Shown here in pieces: positions 1-8,951 of a stretch of 64,000 nucleotides of DNA. How positions within the stretch are numbered: position 1 is the first letter of the stretch; each line of letters starts with the position of its first letter. The notes under the pieces were generated by a model, which was not told the DNA's origin, made no database searches, and worked only from the letters and a program-made list of their open reading frames with translations. Source of the stretch: CAMREV01 sp051650525. GTDB taxonomy: Bacteria; Bacillota_I; Bacilli_A; Mycoplasmatales; Mycoplasmoidaceae. The stretch covers positions 1 through 64,000 of the forward strand of contig JBOFJE010000012.1 of NCBI GenBank assembly GCA_051650525.1, written 5' to 3'. The position numbers were made by a program, and so were the translations under genes.

Positions 1-1
1 T

Positions 2-376
2 ATTATAGTAGAAACTAATAAAGAAGAATTAATTGAAAAAATTATTAATGTTATTAATAACTCTAATTATTATAGTTGAATTGCTTGATGTCAATATTCT
101 ATTAAAATTCCTAACCAAGAATTATATGTTAAAAAAAGAAAAATAACAGCTCATTATTTATTTTATAAATATATGGATATCAAAATAGAAAATCAGCAAT
201 TAATGGAAAAAGAAGCTTTACAAAATCCAAAAGAAAAAACAGTTAATAAAATTAATAAAACACCAAAATATTATAGATTACAGAGAAAAATTAAAAAAAT
301 GCAAGCAAGAAAAAAAAGAGAGAAATTAGAGTTGAAAAATAAAAAGTTAAAAGAAAAAGAATTAAACAATGGCTAA
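2..376 (+). CDS. Hypothetical basic protein, 5' end outside window
   Basis: The frame is open from the first bases of the window once TGA is read as Trp (two TGA codons at about 79-93), and it ends at TAA 374-376. The visible ~124 residues start with a neutral part containing SWIAWCQYSIKIP and end in a strongly Lys/Arg-rich, probably coiled tail (RKIKKMQARKKREK). I do not recognise the family. A decayed copy of the central part lies at about 1655-1770, so it belongs to a small local family. It overlaps the next ORF by 8 bases, which suggests translational coupling. Confidence 0.6.
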
Positions 377-578
377 AAGATATGCAATTGCTAAAATAAG
401 AGATGCTATAGGATCTATAAATAATGATTTTTATTTGAAAAGTATGGCAATTTTACTTTCTAAACCAATTGAAATTGATTGATTGGAATTGGTTACAAAA
501 AATATTTATTTTTTAGAAATTGAAATTGAAGAAGAAAAAGAAAGTCAAAATTCATATATAAAAGAAAAAAACAACTAA
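369..578 (+). CDS. Small hypothetical protein (69 aa)
   Basis: ATG at 369 lies inside the end of the upstream gene. The 69-residue reading begins MAKRYAIAKIRDAIGS and contains one TGA-Trp. It is acidic near the C-terminus (EIEIEEEKE). No family recognised. Beyond its stop, another frame stays open to TAA 662-664 and encodes a plausible continuation (IEKEGILDFNNFK), so this may be the front of a longer, frameshifted gene. The overlap with the preceding ORF suggests a shared transcript. Confidence 0.4.
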
Positions 579-668
579 TTATAGAAAAAGAAGGTATTTT
601 AGATTTTAATAATTTTAAGAGTATATTTATGAAGAATTTTTTTATTCTGCATATGACTTTTTAATAAT

Positions 669-857
669 ATGTATAACTATTTTTGTTATTTTATTGGCTG
701 TTATACAACATACTATTTTGAGATTATGGCAAAGAAATATGAGATTATTAGAAATAATGAAGAAGAATATATTCAACTTTTAGTAAATTGTTTTAAAAAC
801 TATGATTTAGAAAAAATAAAACATGAAGCAAGAGCAGTAATATTAGGGTGTATCTAA
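669..857 (+). CDS. Small hypothetical protein
   Basis: A 62-codon ORF begins MYNYFCYFIGC; an alternative start at 726 would give 44 residues beginning MAKKYEIIR. The longer form has an aromatic, hydrophobic N-terminus that could be a membrane segment. No family is recognised. It is followed directly by a good intrinsic terminator at 881-918, which suggests it is the last gene of the left-edge transcript. In this accessory, partly decayed region it could equally be a remnant. Confidence 0.3.
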   Translation: MYNYFCYFIGCYTTYYFEIMAKKYEIIRNNEEEYIQLLVNCFKNYDLEKIKHEARAVILGCI

Positions 858-880
858 TTAGAAATAATAATTCAAAAATA

Positions 881-918
881 AAAAGAGCTGAATAAATTTA
901 ATTATTCAGCTCTTTTTA
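881..918 (+). terminator. Intrinsic terminator
   Basis: A perfect hairpin, AAAAGAGCTGAATAA / TTATTCAGCTCTTTT with a six-base loop, ends in a T run. It closes the left-edge plus-strand gene group. Confidence 0.75.
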
Positions 919-1080
919 TTAAAAAACTAATTACAATATAAATATAACACAGAATATTATTAATATCAATAATTTTTTTTAAAATCAAATTTTAAAAAAG
1001 TTTATAGAATTTTTAGTTTATTATTTAATCTATAGTTAATTTTTAATTAATAATTATATATTTCATTGGAGTATTAAAAT
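919..1080. other. AT-rich intergenic stretch
   Basis: No ORF, RNA or repeat is recognisable here. The stretch is almost pure A+T and lies between the terminator at 881-918 and the methyltransferase remnant. Confidence 0.5.
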
Positions 1081-1640
1081 ATGTAAAAAAAATTGATTGT
1101 TTGAGATTTATTTGGTGATGGACAAAATAGTATTTATAAAGCTTTAAATAATAATAGAAATTATAAAATTTATACTTTTGACATAACAACACCAACTAGA
1201 AAATTGTATTTAAAAATTGATTTATCACAAAAAAATATTGTTGAAGATTTTAAAAATTCCCTAAACCAGATATTATAGAAAGTAATACACTTTGTCAATC
1301 ATTTAGCTAGTTTTATCAATGAAAGGAGGAGGAACTGTATTTTGAAAGATGGAACAAAACTAGAAATGAGAACTATAGAAGAATTTGAAAAATTAAAAGG
1401 TGGATTTACAAGATTTCTAAAGGCAGATGTTCAAGAGTTTATTGCAAAATTAGGAAAAAAAGCATAAATAATACCATTAAATTAATAAAAACATATAAGC
1501 CAAGATATTGATATATAGAAAATCCTAAATCTTCTTTGGTTTGAAAATATATTAAATTTAATAAAAAAGATTTATAATGAATGACAAATTTTCAGGATTT
1601 TTAAATAATTTACCGATGCTTTATATTGGTTTTAATATTT
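1081..1640 (+). pseudogene. Decayed DNA (cytosine-5)-like methyltransferase
   Basis: Translated in shifting frames, the segment retains several pieces typical of phage or mobile-element cytosine methyltransferases. They are VWDLFGDGQNSIYKAL near 1095 (SAM-binding start), YKIYTFDI near 1160, PDII then LCQSFS near 1266-1312 (equivalent of the PCQ catalytic motif, here with Leu before Cys), KGGGTVFWK near 1322, and YWYIENPKSSLVWKYI near 1510-1545 (ENP motif). A TAA follows the first ATG, TAG codons interrupt the reading near 1278 and 1314, and at least two frame changes are needed. No function can remain. I infer a fossil of a mobile element or restriction/phage module. Confidence 0.7.
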
Positions 1641-1654
1641 AAAGTAAATAATAG

Positions 1655-1770
1655 TCATAATGAATAGATAGATGTCAATAATCTATTGAAATTCCAAAAC
1701 AAAACTATAAATTATAAAAGTAATAATAGCATTTAATTATTTATTTTATAAATAATTAAATGCTATACAA
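1655..1770 (+). pseudogene. Decayed partial copy of the gene at 2-376
   Basis: The nucleotides from about 1661 to 1753 align by eye with about 73-172. Both contain GATGTCAAT, an ATTAAAATTCC-like stretch and TTATTTATTTTATAAAT in the same order and spacing. Here the reading frame is broken by stops. It directly follows the methyltransferase remnant, as if a duplicated block of the left-edge module had eroded. Confidence 0.5.
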
Positions 1771-1980
1771 AAGATGAGCTAGATGATTTAGAAAAAAGAT
1801 ATATAGAAGAATATAATGCTTTTTAAAGAGGGTCTAATAAAACTAGAGGAAATAATTAATTTAAAATATTTTTATTAAAATTAAATAAATTTTGTTGTGT
1901 TTTAATAAAAAATGGTACTATATTATTGAGCATTATTTTCTTGCTCCTTTGAGGGAGTTTCTCCCGTCCTTATTAAACAA

Positions 1981-2361
1981 ATGAAAAAACATAAAACAAA
2001 AAAATGAAGAATAGTTTATATTTCTGAAAAGAAATATAATTTTTATGAGAATGTAGATCCCAATAAATTAAGGCCTGTATTAATTTGAAATGATTCTAAT
2101 TATCTAAAAGGTAGATTTATATCTTTTTATTGCACAACAAAATATAATCTAAAATTTTCACATTTTCATATAAAAATATTAGATGCTAAATCTAGAAAAA
2201 ATGGTAAAGATACTTGAGTAGATCTATCTAAAATATTTTTTGTAAAAAGAAAAGATGTAGACTGAAATAGGGATTCAGGGATAGTTAAAGATCATATTAT
2301 CAGAAATGAAATAGTAGAAAGATTATCTAAATATTTTTGTAAAAATGATAAAACTAAGTAA
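1981..2361 (+). CDS. PemK/MazF-like protein (possible mRNA interferase)
   Basis: 126 residues when TGA is read as Trp (four TGA codons). Visible features resemble PemK/MazF-type folds: an N-terminal LRPVLIW followed by ISFYCTTK (second strand ending in a T-K pair), a central TWVDLSKIFFVKR strand, and a C-terminal helix (IRNEIVERLSKYF). Family members cleave mRNA and are usually paired with a small antitoxin; I see no obvious antitoxin beside it. ATG is at 1981. A short GC-rich inverted repeat (GGGAG/CTCCC, 1953-1965) lies in the leader and no good Shine-Dalgarno site is visible. The assignment rests on pattern only. Confidence 0.45.
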
Positions 2362-2437
2362 TAGTTATTTCCAAAAATTTTTAGATAATTTTTTAATGTT
2401 TCATATCACTTGAGTAATAATTTTACATATGTAACAT

Positions 2438-2476
2438 AAAAAAAGATGAATAATTCAGGAATGTTCATCTTTTTAA
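2438..2476 (+). terminator. Intrinsic terminator after the PemK-like gene
   Basis: The arms AAAAAGATGAA and TTCATCTTTTT are complementary around a loop of about a dozen bases and end in Ts. It separates the PemK-like gene from the PIN-GNAT gene. Confidence 0.6.
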
Positions 2477-2571
2477 AAAACTAATTAATATCAAATTTTT
2501 TTAAAATTTTAAATAAAGAAAATTATTAAAATAGATATAATAAATTTATATTTAAAAATAGTTAAAAGATT

Positions 2572-4152
2572 ATGAATGTTTTATTAGACACAAATATATT
2601 TATACATAGAGAAAACACAGAAAATATTAATGATTCTATTGGAGAATTATTTTTTTGGTTGGAAGATCTAAAATGTGTAAAATTTATACATGAGTCTTCT
2701 GTATCTGAAATAAAAAAATTTCAAGATGTAAAAATTCAAAATAATTATCAAATAAAATTGAAAAATTACATTACTTGAAATAAAAAAATTTGTAATAATA
2801 AGGATTTATTGAGCAATTATCAAAGTAATGATAATGATATTACTGATAATGACTTAATCCATGAAATTTATTGTCCTACTTGTAGAGGAACTATTGATTA
2901 TATTATTACAGAAGATAAAGCCCTGATTAGTAAATCAAAAAAATTAAATATAGGTGAAGAAGTTTTTAGTATAAAAACTTTTATAGATTTTGCAAAATTA
3001 AGAAGCACAAAATATATTGAACGTGATAATTCAAAAGTTCAAAGAATTGAATTTAATAAAATAGATGTAAAAGATAATTTTTTTGATTCTTTAAGAAAAG
3101 ATTATGGTGAAGAAAATTTTAATAATTGATTTAAAAAGAAATGTAATGAAAAAGCTTATATAGAGAAAGATTATAATAATAATATTCAAGGATTTTTATA
3201 TTTAAAAATTGAAGAAAAAGAAGAAAATTATAATGATATAACACCTCAATTTGAAATTAAAAAAAGATTGAAAATTGGAACATTTAAAATAAATCGAAGT
3301 GGCTATAGATTAAGTGATCATTTTTTTTCAATAATATTTGAAATTGCAATTGAAAAAAAAGTTGAAGAAATTTATTTTACAATTTTTACTAATTTTAATG
3401 AAAATATTTCTGATGATAAAGAAATTTTAATTAAATTATCAGAGGAATGGGGCTTTGCTAAATGGGGACAAAAAATTAAGGGGATAAATAAGGAAGATGT
3501 TTATATTAAAAAAATGTTTTATCAAAATGATTTAAATATTAAACAAAATTATCCAAATATTAACTATGATGTTAAAAAAATTATTTTACCAATAAAATAT
3601 TCTTATCATGACATTTTACTACCAGATATTGAAAACAATGATGCATCAAAAGTAAATGTTGAAAAAAAAGGAATAAATTTTGCTTTAGAAAAAATATATA
3701 TATCACATGCTGAACCTTTTTATATTCCTAAAGAAGGAGAAATTATTTTATTTTATAGAATGGGAAAAACTATACCAAAATCTGAATCATCTTATTTATC
3801 TTCAATTGGCGTAATTACTAAAATAAAATGTGATTTAAAAAATGAAGAAGAGTTAATAAAATATTGTAAAGATATAACAGTTTTTGATGAAAAAGAATTA
3901 AAAAAAATGTGAAAAGAAAAAGAAAAGATGATAATTATAAAATTTATTATTATTTTAAATTTTAATAATTATGTTTTTTTAAAAGATTTGCAAAGCATGG
4001 GAATGATTCCTTTCGGCGAAGGCCCAAGGCCTTTTCGTAAAATTGATAATTATTATTATAATGAAATAATTAAAAAATCAGGAATAAATTTATATAAAGG
4101 GTGTAAAAATGAATCAAATAATATTATCTATAAAACCAGAATATGCAAATAA
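2572..4152 (+). CDS. PIN nuclease + GNAT acetyltransferase + PUA-like fusion protein
   Basis: One 526-residue frame with three in-frame TGA-Trp codons (2776, 3127, 3910). Residues 1-165 look like a PIN domain: VLLDTNIF with Asp6, acidic residues around 45, Asp92/Asp94 in a TDNDLI segment, and ITEDK with Asp115, matching the metal-binding acids of PIN ribonucleases. Residues ~233-350 begin KIGTFKINRSGYRLSDHFF and resemble a GNAT N-acetyltransferase. Residues ~373-500 (PKEGEIILFYRMGKT, SSIGVITKI) resemble an EVE/ASCH-type PUA barrel. The 3' end overlaps the next ASCH gene by 44 bases, and that gene's Shine-Dalgarno site lies inside this one. Trp codons are evenly TGG and TGA. A GC-rich palindrome (4017-4037) sits in the coding sequence. 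The role is not established; toxin-like RNA processing or stress response is an inference. Confidence 0.7.
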
Positions 4153-4486
4153 AATTCTTGATGATTCAAAAAAATATGAATTCAGGAAATTAAAACCATT
4201 AAGAAACATTAATAAAATTATTATTTATGCTTCAAGTCCAACAAAAGCTATCATTGGAGAAGTTGAAGTTACTGATATTATTAATATGAATCCTGAAGCA
4301 TTATGGCAGCATACTAAACATTCTGCTGGCATTAGTTATGATAAATATAAAATATATTTTAGAAGTTCTAAAAATGCCTATGCTTATTGTCTTGGAAAGA
4401 GTTTGCTATATAAGAAACCAAAAACATTATCAAGTTTTAATATTAACTTTATTCCACAATCTTTTATATACATAAAAAAAAATTAG
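4109..4486 (+). CDS. ASCH-domain protein
   Basis: 125 residues starting MNQIILSIKPEYANKIL, then KKYEFRK, IIIYASSP and GEVEVTDI. This is the ASCH/PUA-like pattern of small RNA- or nucleotide-binding proteins (family knowledge; the ligand is unknown). ATG 4109 is preceded by AAAGGGTG within the upstream PIN-GNAT gene. The two genes overlap out of frame by 44 bases, so translation is probably coupled and the products may act together. The C-terminal FNINFIPQSFIYI is typical of this family when it sits beside GNAT/PIN fusions. Confidence 0.75.
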   Translation: MNQIILSIKPEYANKILDDSKKYEFRKLKPLRNINKIIIYASSPTKAIIGEVEVTDIINMNPEALWQHTKHSAGISYDKYKIYFRSSKNAYAYCLGKSLLYKKPKTLSSFNINFIPQSFIYIKKN

Positions 4487-4511
4487 TTTTTTATTTTAAT
4501 TTTTTAACATA

Positions 4512-5708
4512 AACTATTACCTTAAATCAAAAATTTTTTTAATTTCCCCAATAAAATATATACTTCCTGTAAAAATAATATTTACATATTGTTTTGATGC
4601 TTGAGAAAATAATTGATTTAAATTATCACCATGCATAGTATATAAATCATTTGGTATTTTTTCAATGTCCATTTGATTAAAACTATTTTTTGATGAATAT
4701 AAAAAGATATTTTTATAATTAAAATTATTAATATTTTTTAAAAGAACAGCTGGATCTTTTCCCATTTTAGCATTAAAAATAATTACAGTTTCTTCAGATT
4801 TTCAATTTAATTTTTTCATAGTTTGACACAATTTATTAATTCCATCAATATTATGAGCTCCATCAATAACTATTGGAATATTATTAATCTTATTAATTTC
4901 TCAACTTTTTTCCAAATAGCCTTGATTAATATGGGAATTAATAAATTCATAACTATAACCAAAATCTAATAAAACTGCAATTGCAATTGCTGCATTATTA
5001 ATTTGATAATCGCAATAAGAATTTATTGTTCATTTTTCTTTTAAAAAACTAAAAATTTGTTGATCTTGTCTACTACTATATTTTTTAGTTTTTTGATAAA
5101 TATTAAATATTTTTTTAAATTTAATGATGGAAATCAAAAAGGCAAAAATTCTCAACCAAATTTTATCTAAGTAAACAATAACTTTTTGGTTATTAAAATT
5201 TATAATCCAATATTTTTGGTACATAATTTTAAAAAGGTTATGGCCTAGTATATCCATATGATCATAACTAATGCTTGGAATACAGATATAATCTACTTTT
5301 TTAATAAAATTTGTACTATCAAATAACCCGCCAATTCCAGCTTCTAAAATAATAACATTAACCTTTTTATTTAAGAAATAAGAAATAGCAATTAATAAAT
5401 ATTTTTCGAAAAAGTTAAGCTGATATTTTTGTATTATTAATTTATTATCAATCGTTAATTTATCAATTTCTTTTTGCTCTATGCAATTATTGTTAATTTT
5501 AATTCTTTCATTTTCAAATAAAATGTGGGGGCTTGTAAAGAGTCCAACATTTTTATCTTTATTAATAACATTATTCAAAAAATGACAAACACTACCTTTG
5601 CCATTTGTTCCTAAAACATGAATTATTTTAATATTTGAAAAATCTCAATTTAATTCTTTTTTAATTTTTTTAAATTTTCAAGGAGAATTTTTAAATTTAT
5701 AATTATAT
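4512..5708. repeat. Direct repeat copy 1 (folC-like), about 1.2 kb
   Basis: Matches 9923-11119 at a constant offset of 5411 bases with no net indel at the points checked, and with only scattered substitutions by eye (3 differences in ~125 bases around 4640-4765). Homology fades at about 5705-5710, just inside the gene's 5' end. Confidence 0.8.
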
Positions 5709-5719
5709 TTAAAATTAAT
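4517..5719 (-). CDS. folC: FolC-like folylpolyglutamate/dihydrofolate synthase copy 1, normal start missing
   Basis: Mur-ligase-type enzyme that adds glutamate to folates using ATP. The frame shows the P-loop GTNGKGS, LFTSPH, LEAGIGG, DHMDILG and a DGAHN segment. It is about 94% similar to copy 2 (9928-11130) by eye. Copy 2 opens with ATG four codons beyond the point where similarity ends; copy 1 has no ATG there and lacks the matching upstream region, because other DNA abuts it at ~5710. A TTG at 5576-5578 lies downstream of the P-loop, so it cannot be the true start of a working enzyme. I infer a 5'-truncated duplicate that may be silent, although the rest of the frame is intact. The start given here is nominal. 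Confidence 0.6.
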
Positions 5720-5720
5720 C

Positions 5721-6248
5721 TGAAATAAAGAAGATAAACAAGATAATATTGATGATAAACAAGGCAATGAATTAGTTAATAATATTGAAATTAATATTAA
5801 ATGAAAATGATCTGGATATGATGATTATTATTATTGGGCTGTAGTCAATAATACATCCGTTTATGGACAACCTTACGGTGAAGGGAAAATGATTTATAAT
5901 TAAAATTATAATATGATTATTTGAGTTAGTGATGATGGAAACACATATGCATTAACTAACAATAGAGCTAATAATCAAGAATGAAATTGAATTAGGTGAA
6001 TAAAAATAAATGAAGATTTAAGTAAAGAATCTAATGATAATAACCGTTGATATATTCATAAAGATCCATATATAAAGAATTTAGTCCATATATATAATAA
6101 AAAAGATGTTTTATGGGTTCAAAATAAAGGATCTGGTTGGGATGGTTTCTTCACAACTTTAGCAAATGATATTAATCATAACAGAATGTGATTAAAGTGC
6201 ATTCCTCGTTTTACTATAGATAATTTTGATAAATTAGATTCATTTTAA
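5721..6248 (+). pseudogene. Remnant of an unknown protein, interrupted by TAA
   Basis: One frame is open from 5721 to TAA 6246-6248 except for a single TAA after GEGKMIYN (near 5900). There is no start codon at the left end, where it abuts the truncated folC copy. The translation is rich in Asn, Trp, Asp and Tyr (KWKWSGYDDYYYWAVVNN; NKGSGWDGFFTTLAND), and uses both TGA and TGG for Trp. No family recognised. It appears to be a 5'-truncated gene with a nonsense mutation. Confidence 0.5.
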
Positions 6249-6287
6249 TTTATCCTACATATGTTAAGATATTTTTGACATGATTAA

Positions 6288-6643
6288 CTATAATATTATC
6301 AAAAACTTTTGATTAAAAATATTTTCTTTATTCTTCTTAAATCTTTGAGATAATTCATAACCGAATTCTACATAATATTCTTTCTTTTCAATTATTAAAG
6401 GTTGAAGAGAAATACTATATTTCTATAATAATTATCATTTGAAAAATCAGTTAAATCATTAATTATTTCTTCTTTATCTTTATTGAAATCATAATTTTGA
6501 TTTAAAAAAATAAATTCTTTTTTTAATGTGTTTGGAGGAAAAATATCATTTGGCAAAAGTTGCAATAATTTATATAAGGTCTCTTTTTTATTCTCAAAAA
6601 ATTCATTCAATTTATTTTAATATTCATTTTCAATATATTCCAT
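6288..6643 (-). pseudogene. Frameshifted small hypothetical gene
   Basis: Reading leftward from ATG 6643 (preceded by AAAGGAC), the frame gives MEYIENEY and then TAA. It continues in the same frame as NKLNEFFENKKETLYKLLQLL to about 6413. A one-base shift then restores a plausible tail (LQPLIIEKKEYYVEFGYELSQRF) ending at TAG 6288. So one nonsense and one frameshift mutation are visible. The family is unknown. Confidence 0.5.
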
Positions 6644-6879
6644 ATTTTAGTCCTTTATATTTTATAAATATATAGTAACATTAGTTATTTATAATTTCCC
6701 ACCAACTCGACTAATAGAGTGATATATATTTAAATAATATATCTAATAAATATTTTATTAAAAATGATTATTATTATTTATATATATAAATTTTATAATG
6801 AAATATCTTAATTTAAAAAAAATAAATTATAATTTATAAGTATTTAATAAAAATTTATATATGTAAAATACAGCATAAA
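6644..6879. other. AT-rich leader of the PQ-loop/MalY fusion
   Basis: No gene is seen. TATAAT-like hexamers at 6794-6799 and 6828-6833 are candidate -10 elements for the downstream gene, but the base composition makes chance matches likely. Confidence 0.3.
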
Positions 6880-8949
6880 TTGAAAGGAATTATTATCAAT
6901 ATTTTACACAAAGCACTTGGTGCGACTAGCACTCCCTCTACTCCACTTGGTACATCAATCGTTGTTATTGGTTTTTTTGTTGCTTTTTTAGGGTTAATTG
7001 CTTTTTTACCACAAGCATTCAAAACAATGAAAACTGGAAATACTAAATCATTGTCATTAGGAGCTTATTTAATTTTTACAATTTCAAATTTAATGTGATT
7101 TTTAACTGCTGTAACAATATTAATAAATAAAATTGTAAATAAATTAGATGCTTCTGGCATTCCTGGTGGAAATCTTGTTTGAGCACTTACTTTTTTTATC
7201 CCTTATTCTGCAACGTTAACTTGTTGTGTGATTATCTTAACTATTAAAATCAAAAATTATTTCAAACACGGAGAAGCTTTATTTGATAGTGATATTAATA
7301 AACAAAAATTTAACTTCGCATTTTTTTTACAAAAAAACTGAGTCAAAATAATTCTTGCAATGGTTTTCCAAGCAGCAATTATTGGATTATTCGTTTTTTT
7401 GTTAAAATCTTCACAAACAGCTGCTACTCACAACAGTATCACAGATCATAAAAAATTTAATGCTTGAATTGTAATGTCACTATTGTTCCAATTAATAGCA
7501 ATTGAAGTTAGTATTTGTGCTTGAATTCCTCAAGTTTTAAAAGTGATTAGAACAAGAGATACTTCAGCAATTTCTTTTGCAACATTTAACATTTATATTT
7601 TTGGAAATATAGTTTGAATTGTGTGAGCATCTTTATCATTAATTAATAACAAGGGAGAAGATCCACAAATAACTAACGCTGGAATTTTAACAATTATTCC
7701 AAATGTGATTGTAACTTTAATTGTTTTATTAATGTATATTGTAAAATTAGATAGATTAAAAAATAATAAAATTTTTCAATTTAAGAAAAATAAATCTCGA
7801 AGATATCAAGGGGCAAAAACTTTAAACGAATTAAGATTAACAATTGCTGACACTGATTATAAATTTCCTAATGGAGTTCAAAAAGATTTAATTAAATTAA
7901 TTAAAAATGGTGATAACGTTTATACATTTTTAAATGATGATATTGCATTATCAATTAATAAATGATACAAAAAAACTAAAAAACCAATTCCAACAATTAC
8001 ATCTGAAAATTTAATTGTTGCCAATGGGGCAATTCATATTATGCAAATAGCTATTATAGCCCTAACAAAATTAGATGATGCAATATTGTGTATGCCCCCA
8101 GTTTATCCACCAATTGTTAATTCTTCAGCTGATTTAAAAAGAAAAACAATTTATGTTCCTTTAAAATTTTCTAAAGAAAATAATAACTATCTAATGGATT
8201 TTGAAGCAATTGAAAAATCAATTATTGAAAACAAAGTTAAAATGATTCTTTTCTGTAATCCACACAACCCAGCAGGGCGTGTTTGAAATAAATTAGAAAT
8301 TCTAAAATTAGTTGATATTGCTAAAAAATATAACTTATCAATTATTTCTGATGAAATTTGACAAGACATTTATTTTTCAGGTCATGAAATGAATCCACTT
8401 GTTAAATTTGATTTAGAAGGAAAGTATAATTTTATTTCAATTAGTTCTGGTGCCAAAACGTTTAATTTTGGTGGTGGGCAAATTGGTTATGGAATTTCAT
8501 ATAATAAAAAATTTATGAAACTACTTCAAGACACTTTAAATTCTTATGTTCATTATTCTTCAAGTAGCATCTTTTCTGCAGAAGCATTATTGAGTTCTTA
8601 TAACCGAGAGTCTAACTATAAATGATATCTTGAATATCGAAAAATGATTGAAAAAAATGCTAATTTTTTTGCAAAAGAAATAAAAAATACAAAACTTAAT
8701 GTTATAACGGCTGATGGTTTATACTTATCATGGGTGGATTTTAAAGGTACCGGATTAACAATTCCAGAAATCAATCACATTTTACTTGCTAATGAAATTT
8801 TCTTAGGTGATGGTAAAGATTATGGTGATGATTATAAATTCTTTAGAAGAGTTAATATTGGGATTGGAATGAATGATCTAACAAAATTAATTGACATTCT
8901 AAGAAAAAAATTCCCCAAAGAAAATTTAGAAAATATAAAAAAGGAATAA
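6880..8949 (+). CDS. Fusion: PQ-loop transporter + MalY/PatB-type PLP C-S lyase
   Basis: A single 689-residue frame (TGA=Trp) with no TAA or TAG across the junction. Residues ~20-300 form a polytopic membrane domain with two PQ-loop repeats: FLPQAFKTMKTGNTKSLSLGAY, and WIPQVLKVIRTRDTSAISFATF, each starting at the Pro-Gln pair. These are the hallmarks of PQ-loop (SWEET/cystinosin-like) carriers. Residues ~315-685 are a fold-type I PLP enzyme of the MalY/PatB group: IADTDYKFP start, NPHNPAGRVW, SDEIWQDI, and SSGAKTFNFGG with the likely PLP lysine. The family catalyses beta-elimination from cystathionine or cysteine to ammonia, pyruvate and a thiol. ridA follows 2 bases later. The start is uncertain: TTG 6880, or an ATC/ATT just after the AAAGGA at 6883-6888. 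Substrate is inferred, not shown. Confidence 0.85.
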
Positions 8950-8951
8950 TA

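Noticed and set aside
1322..1345. AGGAGGAGG followed by TTG, resembling a perfect ribosome-binding site and start
   Set aside because: In the methyltransferase remnant it simply encodes a KGGG stretch of the ancestral protein, and no gene of useful length follows.
1953..1965. GGGAG/CTCCC inverted repeat before the PemK-like gene
   Set aside because: Only 5 bp and no T run or known operator pattern; too weak to call a regulatory site.
5030..5578. TTG at 5576-5578 as start of a 182-aa folC protein
   Set aside because: The ATP-binding P-loop lies upstream of it in the same frame, and the frame continues through TGA codons; a protein from here could not work as FolC.
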